A stretch of DNA of 64,000 nt from Enterobacter oligotrophicus (GTDB lineage: Bacteria; Pseudomonadota; Gammaproteobacteria; Enterobacterales; Enterobacteriaceae): NCBI RefSeq assembly GCF_009176645.1, contig NZ_AP019007.1, forward strand, positions 682,001 through 746,000, read 5' to 3'. A program made the translations under genes and the position numbers. Below the pieces are notes generated by a model. That model worked only from the letters and a program-made list of their open reading frames with translations. It did no database searches and was not told where the DNA came from. Positions 28,787-41,841 of the stretch are shown here, piece by piece (positions within the stretch are counted from its first letter, which is position 1; each line of letters opens with the position of its first letter).

Positions 28787-29506
28787 CTATAACTTACCCA
28801 GTTTCGTGCGCAGGCGTTTAATGGCCTGACTGTGCAGCTGGCTAACCCGCGACTCCCCTACTTCCAGCACCGCACCAATCTCTTTGAGATTAAGTTCTTC
28901 CTGGTAATAGAGGGTCAACACCAGCTGTTCGCGTTCTGGTAGCGCTTCAATGGCTTCCATTACGCGCTGGCGTAAATTACCTTCCAGTAAATGGTGTAAC
29001 GGGTTTTCTTGCTGATGCTCATCCGTCACCAGCTCGATACTATCGCCATGCTCTTCTCGCCACTCATCATAAGAGAAGAGTTGGCTATTATTGGTGTCGA
29101 GCAACATCTGACGATACTCTTCAACAGCGATCCCAAGACGCTCCGCCACTTCTGTTTCCGTCGCGTTGCGTCCCAGTTCCTGTTCCAGCTGCCCCATCGC
29201 ATGCGCCACTTCGCGCGCGTTGCGGCGAACACTGCGCGGCACCCAGTCGCGGCTGCGCAGCTCGTCCAGCATCGCACCACGAATACGCTGAACTGCGTAA
29301 GTCGTAAATGCCGTTCCTTGCAGAGCGTCGTATCGGTCAACTGCATTCAATAACCCGATACCGCCCGCCTGTAGCAGATCGTCCAGTTCCACGCTCGCCG
29401 GCAAACGCACCTGGAGGCGCAATGCTTCGTGACGCACCAGCGGGACATAACGCTGCCACAGCGAGTGTTTATCCATTACACCTTCAGCGGTATAGAGTGA
29501 ATTCAC
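28787..29506 (-). CDS. fliA: Flagellar sigma factor FliA (sigma-28)
   Basis: A 239-residue sigma factor for class 3 flagellar promoters. Regions 2 (LPASVELDDLLQAGGIGLLNAV, GTAFTTYAVQRIRGAMLDELR), 3 (NATETEVAERLG) and 4 (LPEREQLVLTLYYQEELNLKEIGAVLEVGESRVSQLH, shown as landmarks) are complete. GTG start (VNSLYTAEG), equal in length to E. coli FliA. A GCCGATAA motif on the - strand (29539-29532) upstream suggests partial autoregulation. Confidence 0.97.
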   Translation of the reverse strand: MNSLYTAEGVMDKHSLWQRYVPLVRHEALRLQVRLPASVELDDLLQAGGIGLLNAVDRYDALQGTAFTTYAVQRIRGAMLDELRSRDWVPRSVRRNAREVAHAMGQLEQELGRNATETEVAERLGIAVEEYRQMLLDTNNSQLFSYDEWREEHGDSIELVTDEHQQENPLHHLLEGNLRQRVMEAIEALPEREQLVLTLYYQEELNLKEIGAVLEVGESRVSQLHSQAIKRLRTKLGKL

Positions 29507-29531
29507 GATAAACAGCCCTGCATTAATTGAG

Positions 29532-29539
29532 TTATCGGC
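29532..29539 (-). promoter_or_regulatory. Sigma-28-like -10 element upstream of fliA
   Basis: GCCGATAA on the - strand, 26 bases before the GTG start. The matching -35 (TAAA-type) at N11 is not clear, so this is a partial match to the class 3 promoter known for fliA. Confidence 0.45.
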
Positions 29540-29627
29540 ATGATTATCCGATTCTGCAGGGGTTTTAATCGGGTGAATAGTGGGTGAAATGAGGGGTTAT
29601 TTAGGGGTTACAAATAATATAGAGAGG

Positions 29628-29653
29628 AAAAAAACCCCGCCGAAGCGGGGTTT
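29628..29653 (-). terminator. Terminator of fliC
   Basis: On the - strand AAACCCCGC-TTCG-GCGGGGTTT (29653-29632), then T-run to 29628. UUCG tetraloop, 16 bases after the fliC stop. Confidence 0.9.
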
Positions 29654-29669
29654 GAGCTTATTCAGGCGA

Positions 29670-31472
29670 TTAGCCCTGCAGCAGAGACAGAACCTGCTGA
29701 GGAACCTGGTTAGCTTTGGACAGCACGGAGTTACCGGCCTGCTGGATGATCTGCGCTTTAGACATGTTGGACACTTCGGTCGCATAGTCGGCGTCCTGAA
29801 TACGGGACTGCGCTTCAGACAGGTTGGTGGTGGTGTTGTTCAGGTTGGTTACAGCAGAGCCCAGACGGTTCTGGATCGCACCCAGTGATGAACGGAATTT
29901 ATCAATAGAGCTGATCGCATCGTCCAGCGCCTTAAGAGGATCAGTGGTGGCAGTACCCGCAGTAGTTGCTTCAGAGGTAATTTTACCGCCAGAAGTTACA
30001 TATGCTGCTGAGCCAACGGCTTTAGCGAATGGATTGCTGTTGCTGTCATCAACAGTACCAGCAGTACCATCACCAAGCAGGTTAGCATTAACGCTAACTG
30101 CCCCGGTATCTCTGTCCACTTTATACTGTGTGGTGAATTCCTTCACACTGGTAAAGTTGCCGCTTGCATCTTTATAAGTTGCATCTGCTTTACCAACGTC
30201 AGCACCTGTGCTGTTAAAGGTAATTGAACCAGAGAGAACACCAGACGCATAATTAACAGTTGACGCCGTTGCTGCACCAGCAACAGTTGAGGCAGTATCA
30301 GTGCTTCCTACTTTAGCCATCACTTCATCTTTAGAGATGGTGGCAGTGTAGGTCATGTTACCATCAGTGGCATCAGTAAAGTTATAAGTAGTACCACTCA
30401 GGCTTACGGAAGAGGTATATGCACCAGTAGTAGCTTTTGCTGCATCTGCAGAGGCCTGCATGAGACCATCCAGAGTAGCCGCAGTACCGGTACCACCAGC
30501 ATTGCTGGTTGTCAGGTTACCTGCAGTATCAAGGAAGGCGTCTTGACCACCAATAGTGATTTTACCATTAGCATCAACGTCAAACTTAACGCTGGCAGTA
30601 GTACCATTAGATGCTGTATATACCCCAGACTGAGAACCTGACGCAGGAACCAGTTTTTGCGCGAAGGCAGTAACATCTGCGTTATCAACGCTTGCCGCGT
30701 AGCTGAAGTTACCTTTAGCCGCATCATAGGTATAGTTCGTAGTAATATCACCAGCACCGCCATCAACATATGTTTTGATGGATACGGTATCGCCAGTGCT
30801 CAGTTTAGAGAAAGCATCAGATGCAGTTACAGCATCATTCTTAGTCGTCAGATTGTAGAGACCAGAACCTGTTGCAGTTTCGGTCGCACCAGCTGCAGTA
30901 AGGTTGCTGACGGTAGCTGCTTTGTTATTAACAGTGCCGGAACCGTTCACGTTAAAACCATTCAGACCCAGAGTGTCAGAGTCGATTTTTTTCAGATCGA
31001 TAGTGATGGTTTGACCATCGTTCGCACCAACCTGAATTTTCATGGAACCGTCTTTTGCAAGAACGTTCACGCCGTTAAACTGAGTCTGACCAGACACGCG
31101 ATCAATTTCGTCCAGACGAGATTTAATTTCGTCCTGGATTGAAGCCAGATCGGAATCGGAGTTGGTACCGGTAGATGACTGTACTGTCAGCTCACGGATA
31201 CGCTGCAAGTTGTTGTTGATTTCAGACAGTGCGCCTTCAGTGGTCTGCGCCAGAGAGATACCGTCGTTGGCGTTACGTGCAGCCTGAGTCAAGCCTTTAA
31301 TGTTAGACGTGAAGCGGTTAGCAATCGCCTGGCCCGCCGCATCATCTTTTGCGCTGTTAATACGCAGGCCCGAAGACAGACGTTCGATAGAAGTAGAAAG
31401 CGCAGACTGGTTCTTGTTGATGTTGTTCTGAGTGATCAGCGAGAGGCTGTTGGTATTAATGACTTGTGCCAT
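29670..31472 (-). CDS. fliC: Flagellin FliC
   Basis: A 600-residue filament subunit, larger than the 498 of E. coli K-12. D0/D1 ends are conserved: N-terminal MAQVINTNSLSLITQNNINK and LSSGLRINSAKDDAAGQAIA (with the TLR5-recognised D1 region RELTVQSSTGTNS), and C-terminal LGAIQNRLGSAVTNLNNT and VLSKANQVPQQVLSLLQG. The central ~330 residues (about 180-510) are a Thr/Ser/Ala/Gly-rich, cysteine-free variable domain. It is exported with FliS and capped by FliD. A sigma-28 promoter lies at 31579-31553. No fliB methylase follows. Confidence 0.97.
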   Translation of the reverse strand: MAQVINTNSLSLITQNNINKNQSALSTSIERLSSGLRINSAKDDAAGQAIANRFTSNIKGLTQAARNANDGISLAQTTEGALSEINNNLQRIRELTVQSSTGTNSDSDLASIQDEIKSRLDEIDRVSGQTQFNGVNVLAKDGSMKIQVGANDGQTITIDLKKIDSDTLGLNGFNVNGSGTVNNKAATVSNLTAAGATETATGSGLYNLTTKNDAVTASDAFSKLSTGDTVSIKTYVDGGAGDITTNYTYDAAKGNFSYAASVDNADVTAFAQKLVPASGSQSGVYTASNGTTASVKFDVDANGKITIGGQDAFLDTAGNLTTSNAGGTGTAATLDGLMQASADAAKATTGAYTSSVSLSGTTYNFTDATDGNMTYTATISKDEVMAKVGSTDTASTVAGAATASTVNYASGVLSGSITFNSTGADVGKADATYKDASGNFTSVKEFTTQYKVDRDTGAVSVNANLLGDGTAGTVDDSNSNPFAKAVGSAAYVTSGGKITSEATTAGTATTDPLKALDDAISSIDKFRSSLGAIQNRLGSAVTNLNNTTTNLSEAQSRIQDADYATEVSNMSKAQIIQQAGNSVLSKANQVPQQVLSLLQG

Positions 31473-31552
31473 GATTACGTTTCCTGTTGTTCATCAAATC
31501 TGTTTGGTTAGATTTGGGTTTCCACCCTTCGGCTTCATCGCCGTCAAAGGTG

Positions 31553-31579
31553 TTATCGTCTGGTCCAAAACAACCTTTA
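31553..31579 (-). promoter_or_regulatory. Sigma-28 promoter of fliC
   Basis: TAAAGGTT - N11 - GACGATAA on the - strand, one or two mismatches from TAAAGTTT-N11-GCCGATAA, about 80 bases before the fliC start. Confidence 0.88.
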
Positions 31580-31672
31580 GATTTTTTTTCAGGATCTCGA
31601 TAATTTTTTTAGCCACTGAAATACTCTTCTCTATTAGCGTTATTCCTGCCATTAAAAAAAAGAATTTAACCG

Positions 31673-31699
31673 TAAACTTTCCGCCATTAAAGCCGATAA
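31673..31699 (+). promoter_or_regulatory. Sigma-28 promoter of fliDST
   Basis: TAAACTTT (31673-31680) - N11 - GCCGATAA (31692-31699): one mismatch from consensus, 42 bases before fliD. Divergent from the fliC promoter 94 bp away. Confidence 0.93.
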
Positions 31700-31741
31700 C
31701 CCCACTATTCGTTCTACGTGTCGATAGATTAAGGAATAAAT

Positions 31742-33157
31742 ATGGCAAGTATTTCATCATTGGGAATCGGTTCAGGGCTTCAATTAGCAGATATTCTGGA
31801 CAGCCTGACAGCAGCTGAAAAAGCCCAGTTGACGCCGATTTCGAATCAGCAGTCATCTTATACCGCCAAGCTAAGCGCTTACGGCACGTTAAAAAGTTCG
31901 CTGGAAGCGTTCCAGACTGCAAATACCGCACTGAATAAAGCCGACCTGTTTACGGCAACCAGCACGGCAAGCAGCACTACGGCATTTAGCGCCACCACAA
32001 CCGGCAGCGCGATTGCCGGAAAATATACTATCAGCGTGTCACAGCTGGCGCAGGCGCAAACGCTGACCACCAAAAACACCCAGGCCGACAGCAAAACGGC
32101 GATTGCCACAACGGACAGCAAAATCACCTTTACGGCGGGTAATGGTAAAGATCCGGTTACGGTGGATATCAGCGCAGCGAACTCCTCGCTGTCTGGCATT
32201 CGCGATGCCATTAACAAAGCCGATGCCGGTGTGACCGCCAGTATTATTAACGTCGGTAATGGTCAGTATCGCCTGTCCATCACCTCCACCGAAACCGGTG
32301 CGGACAATGCCGTCAGCATCAGCGTAAGCGGTGACAGCGCCCTGCAATCCTTCATGGGTTACAACGGCACCAGCACCGATGCCAGCAACGGCATGACCGA
32401 AAGCGTCACCGCGCAAAACGCGAAGCTGAAGGTGAACAACGTTGATATCGAAAACAGCAGCAACACCATCAGTGATGCGCTGGAAGATATCACCCTGAAT
32501 CTGAATGACGTGACCACCGGCAACCAGACGCTGACGATCACCAAGGACACCTCTAAAGCCGAAACGGCGATGAAAGCCTGGGTGGATGCGTATAACACGC
32601 TTCAGGACAACTTCGCGACATTAACAAAATATACCGCGGTTGAAGCAGGGACTAGCACGCAGAACACCAGCAACGGTGCCCTGCTCGGCGACAGCACGTT
32701 GCGCACCATTCAGACGCAGTTGAAAACCATGCTGAGCAACACCGTTGGCGGTACAGCGTATAAAACGTTGTCGCAACTGGGCATTACCACTGACCCAAGT
32801 TCCGGCAAGCTGGAGCTGGACAGTACCAAACTTGAAAAAGCGCTGACCGATAATCCGGCAGCCGTAAAAGATCTGGTTGTCGGTGACGGTAAAACCACCG
32901 GTATCACCACCAGCATGGCCACCAACCTGACCGACTGGCTTTCAAGCAAAGGCATTATTCAGGCGGCCAAAGACGGCGTCAGTAAAACGCTGAACAATCT
33001 GACGGATCAATACAACGCCGTGAGCGAACGTATTGATGCGACCGTGGCGCAGTACAAAGCCCAGTTTACTCAGCTGGACGTACTGATGACCTCACTGAAC
33101 AACACCAGCAGCTATCTGACGCAGCAGTTCGAAAACACATCGTCCAGCAGCAAGTAG
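31742..33157 (+). CDS. fliD: Flagellar filament cap protein FliD (HAP2)
   Basis: A 471-residue capping protein at the filament tip that helps flagellin polymerise. The N-terminal MASISSLGIGSGLQLADILDSLTAAEK and the C-terminal coiled coil NNLTDQYNAVSERIDATVAQYKAQF are typical of FliD_N and FliD_C. The middle is variable and rich in Thr/Ser. It begins the fliDST operon; FliT is its chaperone. Confidence 0.96.
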   Translation: MASISSLGIGSGLQLADILDSLTAAEKAQLTPISNQQSSYTAKLSAYGTLKSSLEAFQTANTALNKADLFTATSTASSTTAFSATTTGSAIAGKYTISVSQLAQAQTLTTKNTQADSKTAIATTDSKITFTAGNGKDPVTVDISAANSSLSGIRDAINKADAGVTASIINVGNGQYRLSITSTETGADNAVSISVSGDSALQSFMGYNGTSTDASNGMTESVTAQNAKLKVNNVDIENSSNTISDALEDITLNLNDVTTGNQTLTITKDTSKAETAMKAWVDAYNTLQDNFATLTKYTAVEAGTSTQNTSNGALLGDSTLRTIQTQLKTMLSNTVGGTAYKTLSQLGITTDPSSGKLELDSTKLEKALTDNPAAVKDLVVGDGKTTGITTSMATNLTDWLSSKGIIQAAKDGVSKTLNNLTDQYNAVSERIDATVAQYKAQFTQLDVLMTSLNNTSSYLTQQFENTSSSSK

Positions 33158-33187
33158 TAAACGCTAATCAGACCCGAGGGGGATAAC

Positions 33188-33598
33188 ATGTACGGCGCAA
33201 AAGGCACGCAAGCCTACGCAAAAATAGAAGTTGAAAGCGCGGTGATGAGCGCCAGCCAGCAGCAGCTGGTTATCATGCTATTTGATGGTGCCCTCAGCGC
33301 GCTGGTACGCGCGCGTCTGTTCTTGCAGGACGGCAATATCCCGGCAAAAGGGCAAGCGCTTTCGAAAGCCATCAATATTATCGAGAACGGGCTCAAAATT
33401 GGGCTGGTTGAAGAAAATGGTGATGAGCTGACACAAAACCTGATTGCCCTTTATGCCTATATGGTACGCCGACTCCTGCACGCCAACGTGAATAACGACG
33501 CCAGCGCCATCGAAGAGGTGGAAACCTTGCTGCGCAATATCGCTGACGGGTGGAAGGAGGTTGCCGGTACGCCAAAACTGATTCAGGACGCCGTCTAA
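33188..33598 (+). CDS. fliS: Flagellin export chaperone FliS
   Basis: A 136-residue helical chaperone that binds the disordered C-terminus of FliC and prevents early polymerisation. [31 protein letters not shown] is the FliS signature region. GAGGGGG precedes ATG. Its TAA overlaps the fliT ATG (TAATG). Confidence 0.96.
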   Translation: MYGAKGTQAYAKIEVESAVMSASQQQLVIMLFDGALSALVRARLFLQDGNIPAKGQALSKAINIIENGLKIGLVEENGDELTQNLIALYAYMVRRLLHANVNNDASAIEEVETLLRNIADGWKEVAGTPKLIQDAV

Positions 33599-33969
33599 TG
33601 AGTAATGCACCGCAACTCTATACCCTTTATCAGCAACTCCTTGAGCAGAGCCAGTTGATGTTGCGACTGGCTCGCCAGGGCTTATGGGATGACCTCATTA
33701 CCTGTGAAACCGATTATGTCAATGCGGTGCACTCGCTGGCTCGTCTCACGCAGGAGATTGAACCTTCAGGCCAATTGCAGGAGCAGCTTCGTCCCACGCT
33801 GCGCGTGATCCTGGATAATGAAACCCAGGTGAAAGCGCTGCTGCAAACCCGAATGGACGAGCTGGCAAAGCTGGTAGGCCAATCGTCCATCCAGAAAACG
33901 GTTCTCTCCACCTATAGCAACCAGGGCGGCCATGTCCTGGTCCCGCAGAGCAATATCGATATAAATTAG
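33598..33969 (+). CDS. fliT: FliD chaperone and FlhDC antagonist FliT
   Basis: A 123-residue helical protein ([18 protein letters not shown]) that escorts FliD and, when free, inhibits FlhD4C2. The start at 33598 overlaps the fliS stop; the longer frame from 33550 is a read-through artefact. Length fits FliT (121-123). A long hairpin follows. Confidence 0.92.
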   Translation: MSNAPQLYTLYQQLLEQSQLMLRLARQGLWDDLITCETDYVNAVHSLARLTQEIEPSGQLQEQLRPTLRVILDNETQVKALLQTRMDELAKLVGQSSIQKTVLSTYSNQGGHVLVPQSNIDIN

Positions 33970-33976
33970 CTTCTTA

Positions 33977-34016
33977 CCTGGCGAACGAACATTACGCGCT
34001 TCGTTCGCCAGGCATT
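33977..34016 (+). terminator. Long hairpin after fliT
   Basis: Perfect 13-base stem (33977-33989 with 34000-34012, CCTGGCGAACGAA arm), ten-base loop, followed by CATTTC. Probably ends the fliDST transcript although the T-run is weak. Confidence 0.65.
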
Positions 34017-34067
34017 TCTGCAAAACCTGCTCCATACTTGAGTTTCGCGACCTCATGGAGATGGTGC

Positions 34068-35555
34068 ATGCGCAATCCAACCTTACTGCAGTGCTTTCAC
34101 TGGTATTACCCCGCTGGCGGTGAACTGTGGCGGGAAGTTACAGCTTTAGCCCCTAACCTCAACGAAATCGGCATTAATATGATCTGGCTGCCTCCCGCGT
34201 ACAAAGGCGCATCGGGCGGTCATTCCGTCGGATATGACTCTTACGATCTGTTTGATCTCGGCGAGTTTGATCAGAAAGGCACCGTTGCCACCAAATACGG
34301 TGATAAAGCCCAGCTACTGGAAGCGATTGATGCCCTGAAAAGCAATCACATTGCAGTGCTGCTGGACGTCGTGGTGAATCATAAAATGGGGGCCGATGAG
34401 AAAGAGTCAATTCGCGTGCAGCGGGTCAATGAGCAAGATCGCACACAAATCGAGGACGAGATCATCGAGTGTGAGGCCTGGACACGCTACACCTTCCCTG
34501 CCCGTGCCGGAGAGTATTCGGCATTCATCTGGGATTTTAAATGTTTCAGCGGCGTCGATCACATTGAAAACCCTGATGAAGACGGCATCTTTAAAATCGT
34601 CAACGACTATACCGGCGAAGGCTGGAACGATCAGGTCGATGATGAAATGGGTAATTTCGATTACCTGATGGGTGAGAACATCGACTTTCGCAATCACGCG
34701 GTAACCGAGGAGATTAAATACTGGGCGCGCTGGGTGATGGAACAAACGCGCTGCGACGGTTTTCGTCTGGATGCGGTAAAACACATTCCGGCCTGGTTTT
34801 ATAAAGAGTGGATTGAGCACGTACAGGAAGTTGCAGAACAACCGCTGTTCATTGTTGCGGAATACTGGTCGCATGAAGTGGATAAGCTGCAGAACTACAT
34901 CGATCAGGTTGACGGCAAAACCATGTTGTTCGATGCGCCGCTGCAGATGAAGTTCCATGAAGCGTCGCGTCAGGGCCGCGACTACGACATGAGCCAGATA
35001 TTTACCGGAACGCTGGTGGAAGCCGATCCGTTCCATGCGGTAACGCTGGTTGCCAACCATGACACCCAACCTTTGCAGGCGCTGGAAGCCCCTGTCGAGG
35101 CCTGGTTCAAACCGCTGGCCTATGCGCTGATCCTGCTACGGGAGAACGGAGTCCCAAGCGTTTTTTACCCCGATCTCTTCGGAGCCAGTTACGACGACAC
35201 CGGCGGCGATGGCGAAACGTACCACATCGACATGCCCGTTATCGAGCAACTGCACGAGCTGATCCTGGCCCGTCAGCGCTTCGCCCACGGCGTACAGACA
35301 CTCTTTTTTGACCACCCGAACTGCATCGCGTTTAGCCGCAGCGGTACAGATGAGTCGCCAGGGTGCGTCGTGGTACTGTCGAATGGCGACGACGGGGAAA
35401 AGGTGATCTGCCTGGGTGAAAATTACGGCAACAAGACATGGCGTGATTTTCTCGGAAACCGGGAAGAGACGGTCACCACAGCAGCCGACGGCGAAGGGAC
35501 GTTCTTCTGTAACGGCGGAAGTGTCAGCGTGTGGGTCATAGAGGATGTACTGTAG
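34068..35555 (+). CDS. amyA: Cytoplasmic alpha-amylase AmyA
   Basis: A 495-residue GH13 enzyme that hydrolyses alpha-1,4 glucans in the cytoplasm (no signal peptide). GH13 regions are intact: [20 protein letters not shown] (nucleophile Asp), PLFIVAEYW (acid/base Glu) and LVANHDTQ (third carboxylate). Start [15 protein letters not shown] at 34068 matches E. coli exactly in length. Located between fliT and yedD as in E. coli. Confidence 0.97.
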   Translation: MRNPTLLQCFHWYYPAGGELWREVTALAPNLNEIGINMIWLPPAYKGASGGHSVGYDSYDLFDLGEFDQKGTVATKYGDKAQLLEAIDALKSNHIAVLLDVVVNHKMGADEKESIRVQRVNEQDRTQIEDEIIECEAWTRYTFPARAGEYSAFIWDFKCFSGVDHIENPDEDGIFKIVNDYTGEGWNDQVDDEMGNFDYLMGENIDFRNHAVTEEIKYWARWVMEQTRCDGFRLDAVKHIPAWFYKEWIEHVQEVAEQPLFIVAEYWSHEVDKLQNYIDQVDGKTMLFDAPLQMKFHEASRQGRDYDMSQIFTGTLVEADPFHAVTLVANHDTQPLQALEAPVEAWFKPLAYALILLRENGVPSVFYPDLFGASYDDTGGDGETYHIDMPVIEQLHELILARQRFAHGVQTLFFDHPNCIAFSRSGTDESPGCVVVLSNGDDGEKVICLGENYGNKTWRDFLGNREETVTTAADGEGTFFCNGGSVSVWVIEDVL

Positions 35556-35561
35556 ACAGGA

Positions 35562-35588
35562 GCCGGGTAGCGGCGAGCGCTACCCGGC
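35562..35588. repeat. REP-like palindrome / terminator between amyA and yedD
   Basis: Perfect 11-base stem GCCGGGTAGCG (35562-35572) / CGCTACCCGGC (35578-35588), loop GCGAG, then AAAAA. Shaped like an enterobacterial REP unit and placed between converging genes. Confidence 0.7.
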
Positions 35589-35595
35589 AAAAACG

Positions 35596-36012
35596 TTAAG
35601 GCAGCTGACTCTCCAGCGGATTTTTGCTCAGGTAGTCAGCGCACTCCACGGTCGGGCGGTCAACTTTTTGCAGCGCCATCCCGTCGTATTCAAGCGTAGT
35701 CCCCTCGCGCTCAAGCGGATAGACATCGAGTTTACGGGTCACGTTATAGTAGCTGTCCGAACGCAGCATAATCTTACCCGGCACGGCCACCACGCGCTGC
35801 CACTGACGGCAATCCAGCGTATCACCCTCTTCCGTCACCACCAGTGTGGCGATTGCTTCCGGGCTTACCATACGGCTTTGCGGTCCTTTTGACTGCCAGT
35901 ATCCGGCCAGATTTGACGGCACCGGATGCTTAATGACGGCCTGATAGTTATCAACCTGAACGCATCCGGTCAAGGCCAGCAGCACGCCAGCAATTGCTAT
36001 TTTTTTCATCAT
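35596..36012 (-). CDS. yedD: YedD family lipoprotein
   Basis: A 138-residue lipoprotein with lipobox LLALTGC (Cys17 counting from the first Met). The mature region (LAGYWQSKGPQSRMVSPEAIATLVVTEEGDTLDCRQWQ landmarks) matches E. coli YedD, unknown function, probably outer-membrane. AGGAAAC stands just before the double ATG. yedE, yedF, yedK and yedL, which separate yedD from fliE in E. coli, are missing here. Confidence 0.93.
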   Translation of the reverse strand: MMKKIAIAGVLLALTGCVQVDNYQAVIKHPVPSNLAGYWQSKGPQSRMVSPEAIATLVVTEEGDTLDCRQWQRVVAVPGKIMLRSDSYYNVTRKLDVYPLEREGTTLEYDGMALQKVDRPTVECADYLSKNPLESQLP

Positions 36013-36083
36013 GTTTCCTGCATGCGAAGAAAAAAATATTGTGGCATTAAAGCGGTAAGGCTGCCAGCGTAAGATCCGCCGTT

Positions 36084-36398
36084 TTAAACCTGCATGCCCA
36101 TCACTTCCTGGTACGCCGACACCAGCTTATTACGCACCTGAAGCCCCATCTGCAGAGAAACCGACGCTTTTTGCAGATCGGCCATCACATCGTTCAGCGC
36201 CACGCCCGGTTCACCAAGGGTAAATTTTTCCGCCTGAGTACGCGCCGCAGTCTGTTTTTCGCTAATACGGTCAAGCGCGGCGTTCAGTTGCCCCGCAAAG
36301 CTGATGGTCGGCTGTTCGTCCATCACGTTCTGATTACGGGCCGTCATCGCCGTTGCCTGCAACTGACTGATGACCCCTTCAATGCCCTGTATAGCCAT
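36084..36398 (-). CDS. fliE: Flagellar hook-basal body protein FliE
   Basis: A 104-residue junction protein between the MS ring and the proximal rod; first substrate of the flagellar export gate. [50 protein letters not shown] (landmarks [17 protein letters not shown]) is typical. Divergent from fliF across 228 bases. Confidence 0.96.
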   Translation of the reverse strand: MAIQGIEGVISQLQATAMTARNQNVMDEQPTISFAGQLNAALDRISEKQTAARTQAEKFTLGEPGVALNDVMADLQKASVSLQMGLQVRNKLVSAYQEVMGMQV

Positions 36399-36626
36399 GA
36401 CTTTCCCCTGGATGGTTTTTTACGCGGTCAAGACTAACAGCTTGTCAATAAGATAATGGCGGTAAATAGCATGAAAAAACCAGGTTATTTGACGCATAGA
36501 AAATTCTGAATCATCAAATAATGGCAGGGCCATCACTATGGAACTTTTGTCGTGTTTGCCGACCCGGGAGTCAGTTTTGTTTCTCTACACGAATAACGTA
36601 AACCACCAGGATTTAAGAGGTGCGCA
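36399..36626. promoter_or_regulatory. Divergent fliE / fliF promoter region
   Basis: 228 bases that must carry the class 2 promoters for fliE (leftward) and fliFGHIJK (rightward), normally FlhDC-dependent. No clear FlhDC box could be fixed by eye; sigma-28-like matches here are poor. Confidence 0.5.
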
Positions 36627-40005
<3,379 letters not shown>

Positions 40006-40006
<1 letters not shown>

Positions 40007-41376
40007 TGACCGCTCGCCTCACCCGCTGGCTCAATACGCTTGATAATTTCGAAGCGAAGATGGCACAACTGCCCTCTGTGCGTCGTTACGGTCGGTTAAC
40101 CCGCGCGACCGGTCTGGTGCTGGAAGCAACGGGCCTGCAGCTTCCGCTGGGTGCCACCTGCGTGATAGAGCGCCAGGACCGGCTGGAAACGCGCGAAGTG
40201 GAAAGCGAAGTGGTCGGTTTCAACGGCCAGCGCCTGTTCCTGATGCCGCTTGAGGAAGTCGAAGGCATTCTGCCCGGCGCGCGCGTCTACGCGAAAAACA
40301 ATTCCGGCGATGGTTTGCAAAGTGGCAAACAGTTGCCGCTGGGCCCGGCGCTGCTGGGGCGCGTGCTGGACGGAAGCGGCAAACCGCTCGACGGTCTGCC
40401 CTCCCCGGACACCACCGAAACCGGCGCGCTGATTACTCAGCCGTTTAACCCGTTGCAACGTACCCCTATCGAGCATGTGCTGGATACCGGCGTGCGTCCG
40501 ATTAATGCCCTGCTGACCGTTGGGCGTGGGCAACGTATGGGCCTGTTTGCAGGTTCCGGCGTGGGGAAATCCGTCCTTCTCGGCATGATGGCGCGCTATA
40601 CCCAGGCGGATGTGATTGTCGTCGGTCTGATCGGCGAACGTGGCCGCGAAGTAAAAGATTTCATCGAAAACATTCTGGGTGCGGAAGGCCGTGCCCGCTC
40701 GGTGGTCATCGCCGCACCTGCCGACGTATCGCCGCTGCTGCGTATGCAGGGTGCCGCATACGCTACCCGTATCGCCGAAGATTTCCGCGACCGTGGCCAG
40801 CATGTGTTGCTGATCATGGACTCCCTGACCCGTTACGCGATGGCACAGCGTGAAATCGCGCTGGCTATCGGCGAGCCACCGGCGACCAAAGGCTACCCGC
40901 CTTCTGTCTTCGCCAAACTGCCCGCCCTGGTTGAACGCGCCGGAAACGGCATTAGCGGCGGTGGCTCCATCACGGCGTTTTATACGGTACTGACCGAAGG
41001 CGATGACCAGCAAGACCCGATTGCCGACTCCGCGCGTGCAATCCTCGACGGTCATATTGTGTTATCGCGCCGTCTGGCCGAAGCCGGGCACTATCCGGCC
41101 ATTGATATCGAAGCCTCAATCAGCCGCGCCATGACGGCACTGATCACCGAGAAGCACTACGCCCGCGTGCGTAACTTCAAACAACTGCTCTCCAGCTTCC
41201 AGCGTAACCGCGATCTGGTGAGCGTTGGGGCGTATGCCAAAGGCAGCGACCCAATGCTCGACAAAGCGATTGCCCTGTGGCCACAGCTGGAGGCGTTTTT
41301 GCAACAAGGCATTTTTGAACGCGCCGACTGGGAAGACTCAATTCAGGCTCTGGAACTGATTTTCCCGCAGGTGTAA
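40006..41376 (+). CDS. fliI: Flagellum-specific ATPase FliI
   Basis: A 456-residue F1-beta-like ATPase of the type III export apparatus. Walker [11 protein letters not shown] near residue 181, Walker [14 protein letters not shown], and the C-terminal [14 protein letters not shown] segment. Start by TGATG overlap with fliH; length matches E. coli (457). Confidence 0.97.
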
Positions 41377-41397
41377 CACAGGTGGAGGGCGAAGGTC

Positions 41398-41841
41398 ATG
41401 GCGCAAAACAGCGCGTTATCAACGCTAAAAGATCTGGCTGAAAAAGAAGTTGATGATGCCGCATTGCAGCTTGGCGCAATGCGACGCGGATGTCAGCAGG
41501 CTGAAGAACAGTTGAAGATGTTAATTGACTATCAGCATGAATATCGCACCAACCTTAATACCGATATGACAAAGGGCATTGGCAGCCAGCGCTGGATTAA
41601 CTATCAGCAGTTTATCCAGACGCTGGAAAAGGCGATAGAGCAGCATCGCCAGCAGCTAAACCAGTGGACTGAAAAAGTCGATAACGCGCTGAATTTCTGG
41701 CGCGAGAAAAAACAGCGGCTGCAGGCCTGGCAAACGTTACAGGACCGGCAGGTAGCCGCGACAACCCTGGCGGAAAACCGCCTGGATCAGAAAAAAATGG
41801 ATGAGTTTGCCCAGCGCGCATCAATGAGGAAACCGGAATGA
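41398..41841 (+). CDS. fliJ: Flagellar export protein FliJ
   Basis: A 147-residue coiled-coil protein, the gamma-like stalk of the FliI ring and a chaperone escort. [26 protein letters not shown] starts the family profile, and the whole chain is heptad-rich. It overlaps fliK by four bases (ATGA). Confidence 0.95.
   Translation: MAQNSALSTLKDLAEKEVDDAALQLGAMRRGCQQAEEQLKMLIDYQHEYRTNLNTDMTKGIGSQRWINYQQFIQTLEKAIEQHRQQLNQWTEKVDNALNFWREKKQRLQAWQTLQDRQVAATTLAENRLDQKKMDEFAQRASMRKPE

Noticed and set aside
29824..31472. CRISPR-like or minisatellite repeat in fliC
   Set aside because: Repetition is at amino-acid composition level in the variable flagellin domain; no regular DNA repeat and spacer pattern.
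36560..36620. Possible sigma-28 promoter before fliF
   Set aside because: Only weak matches to both elements; fliF is normally class 2.
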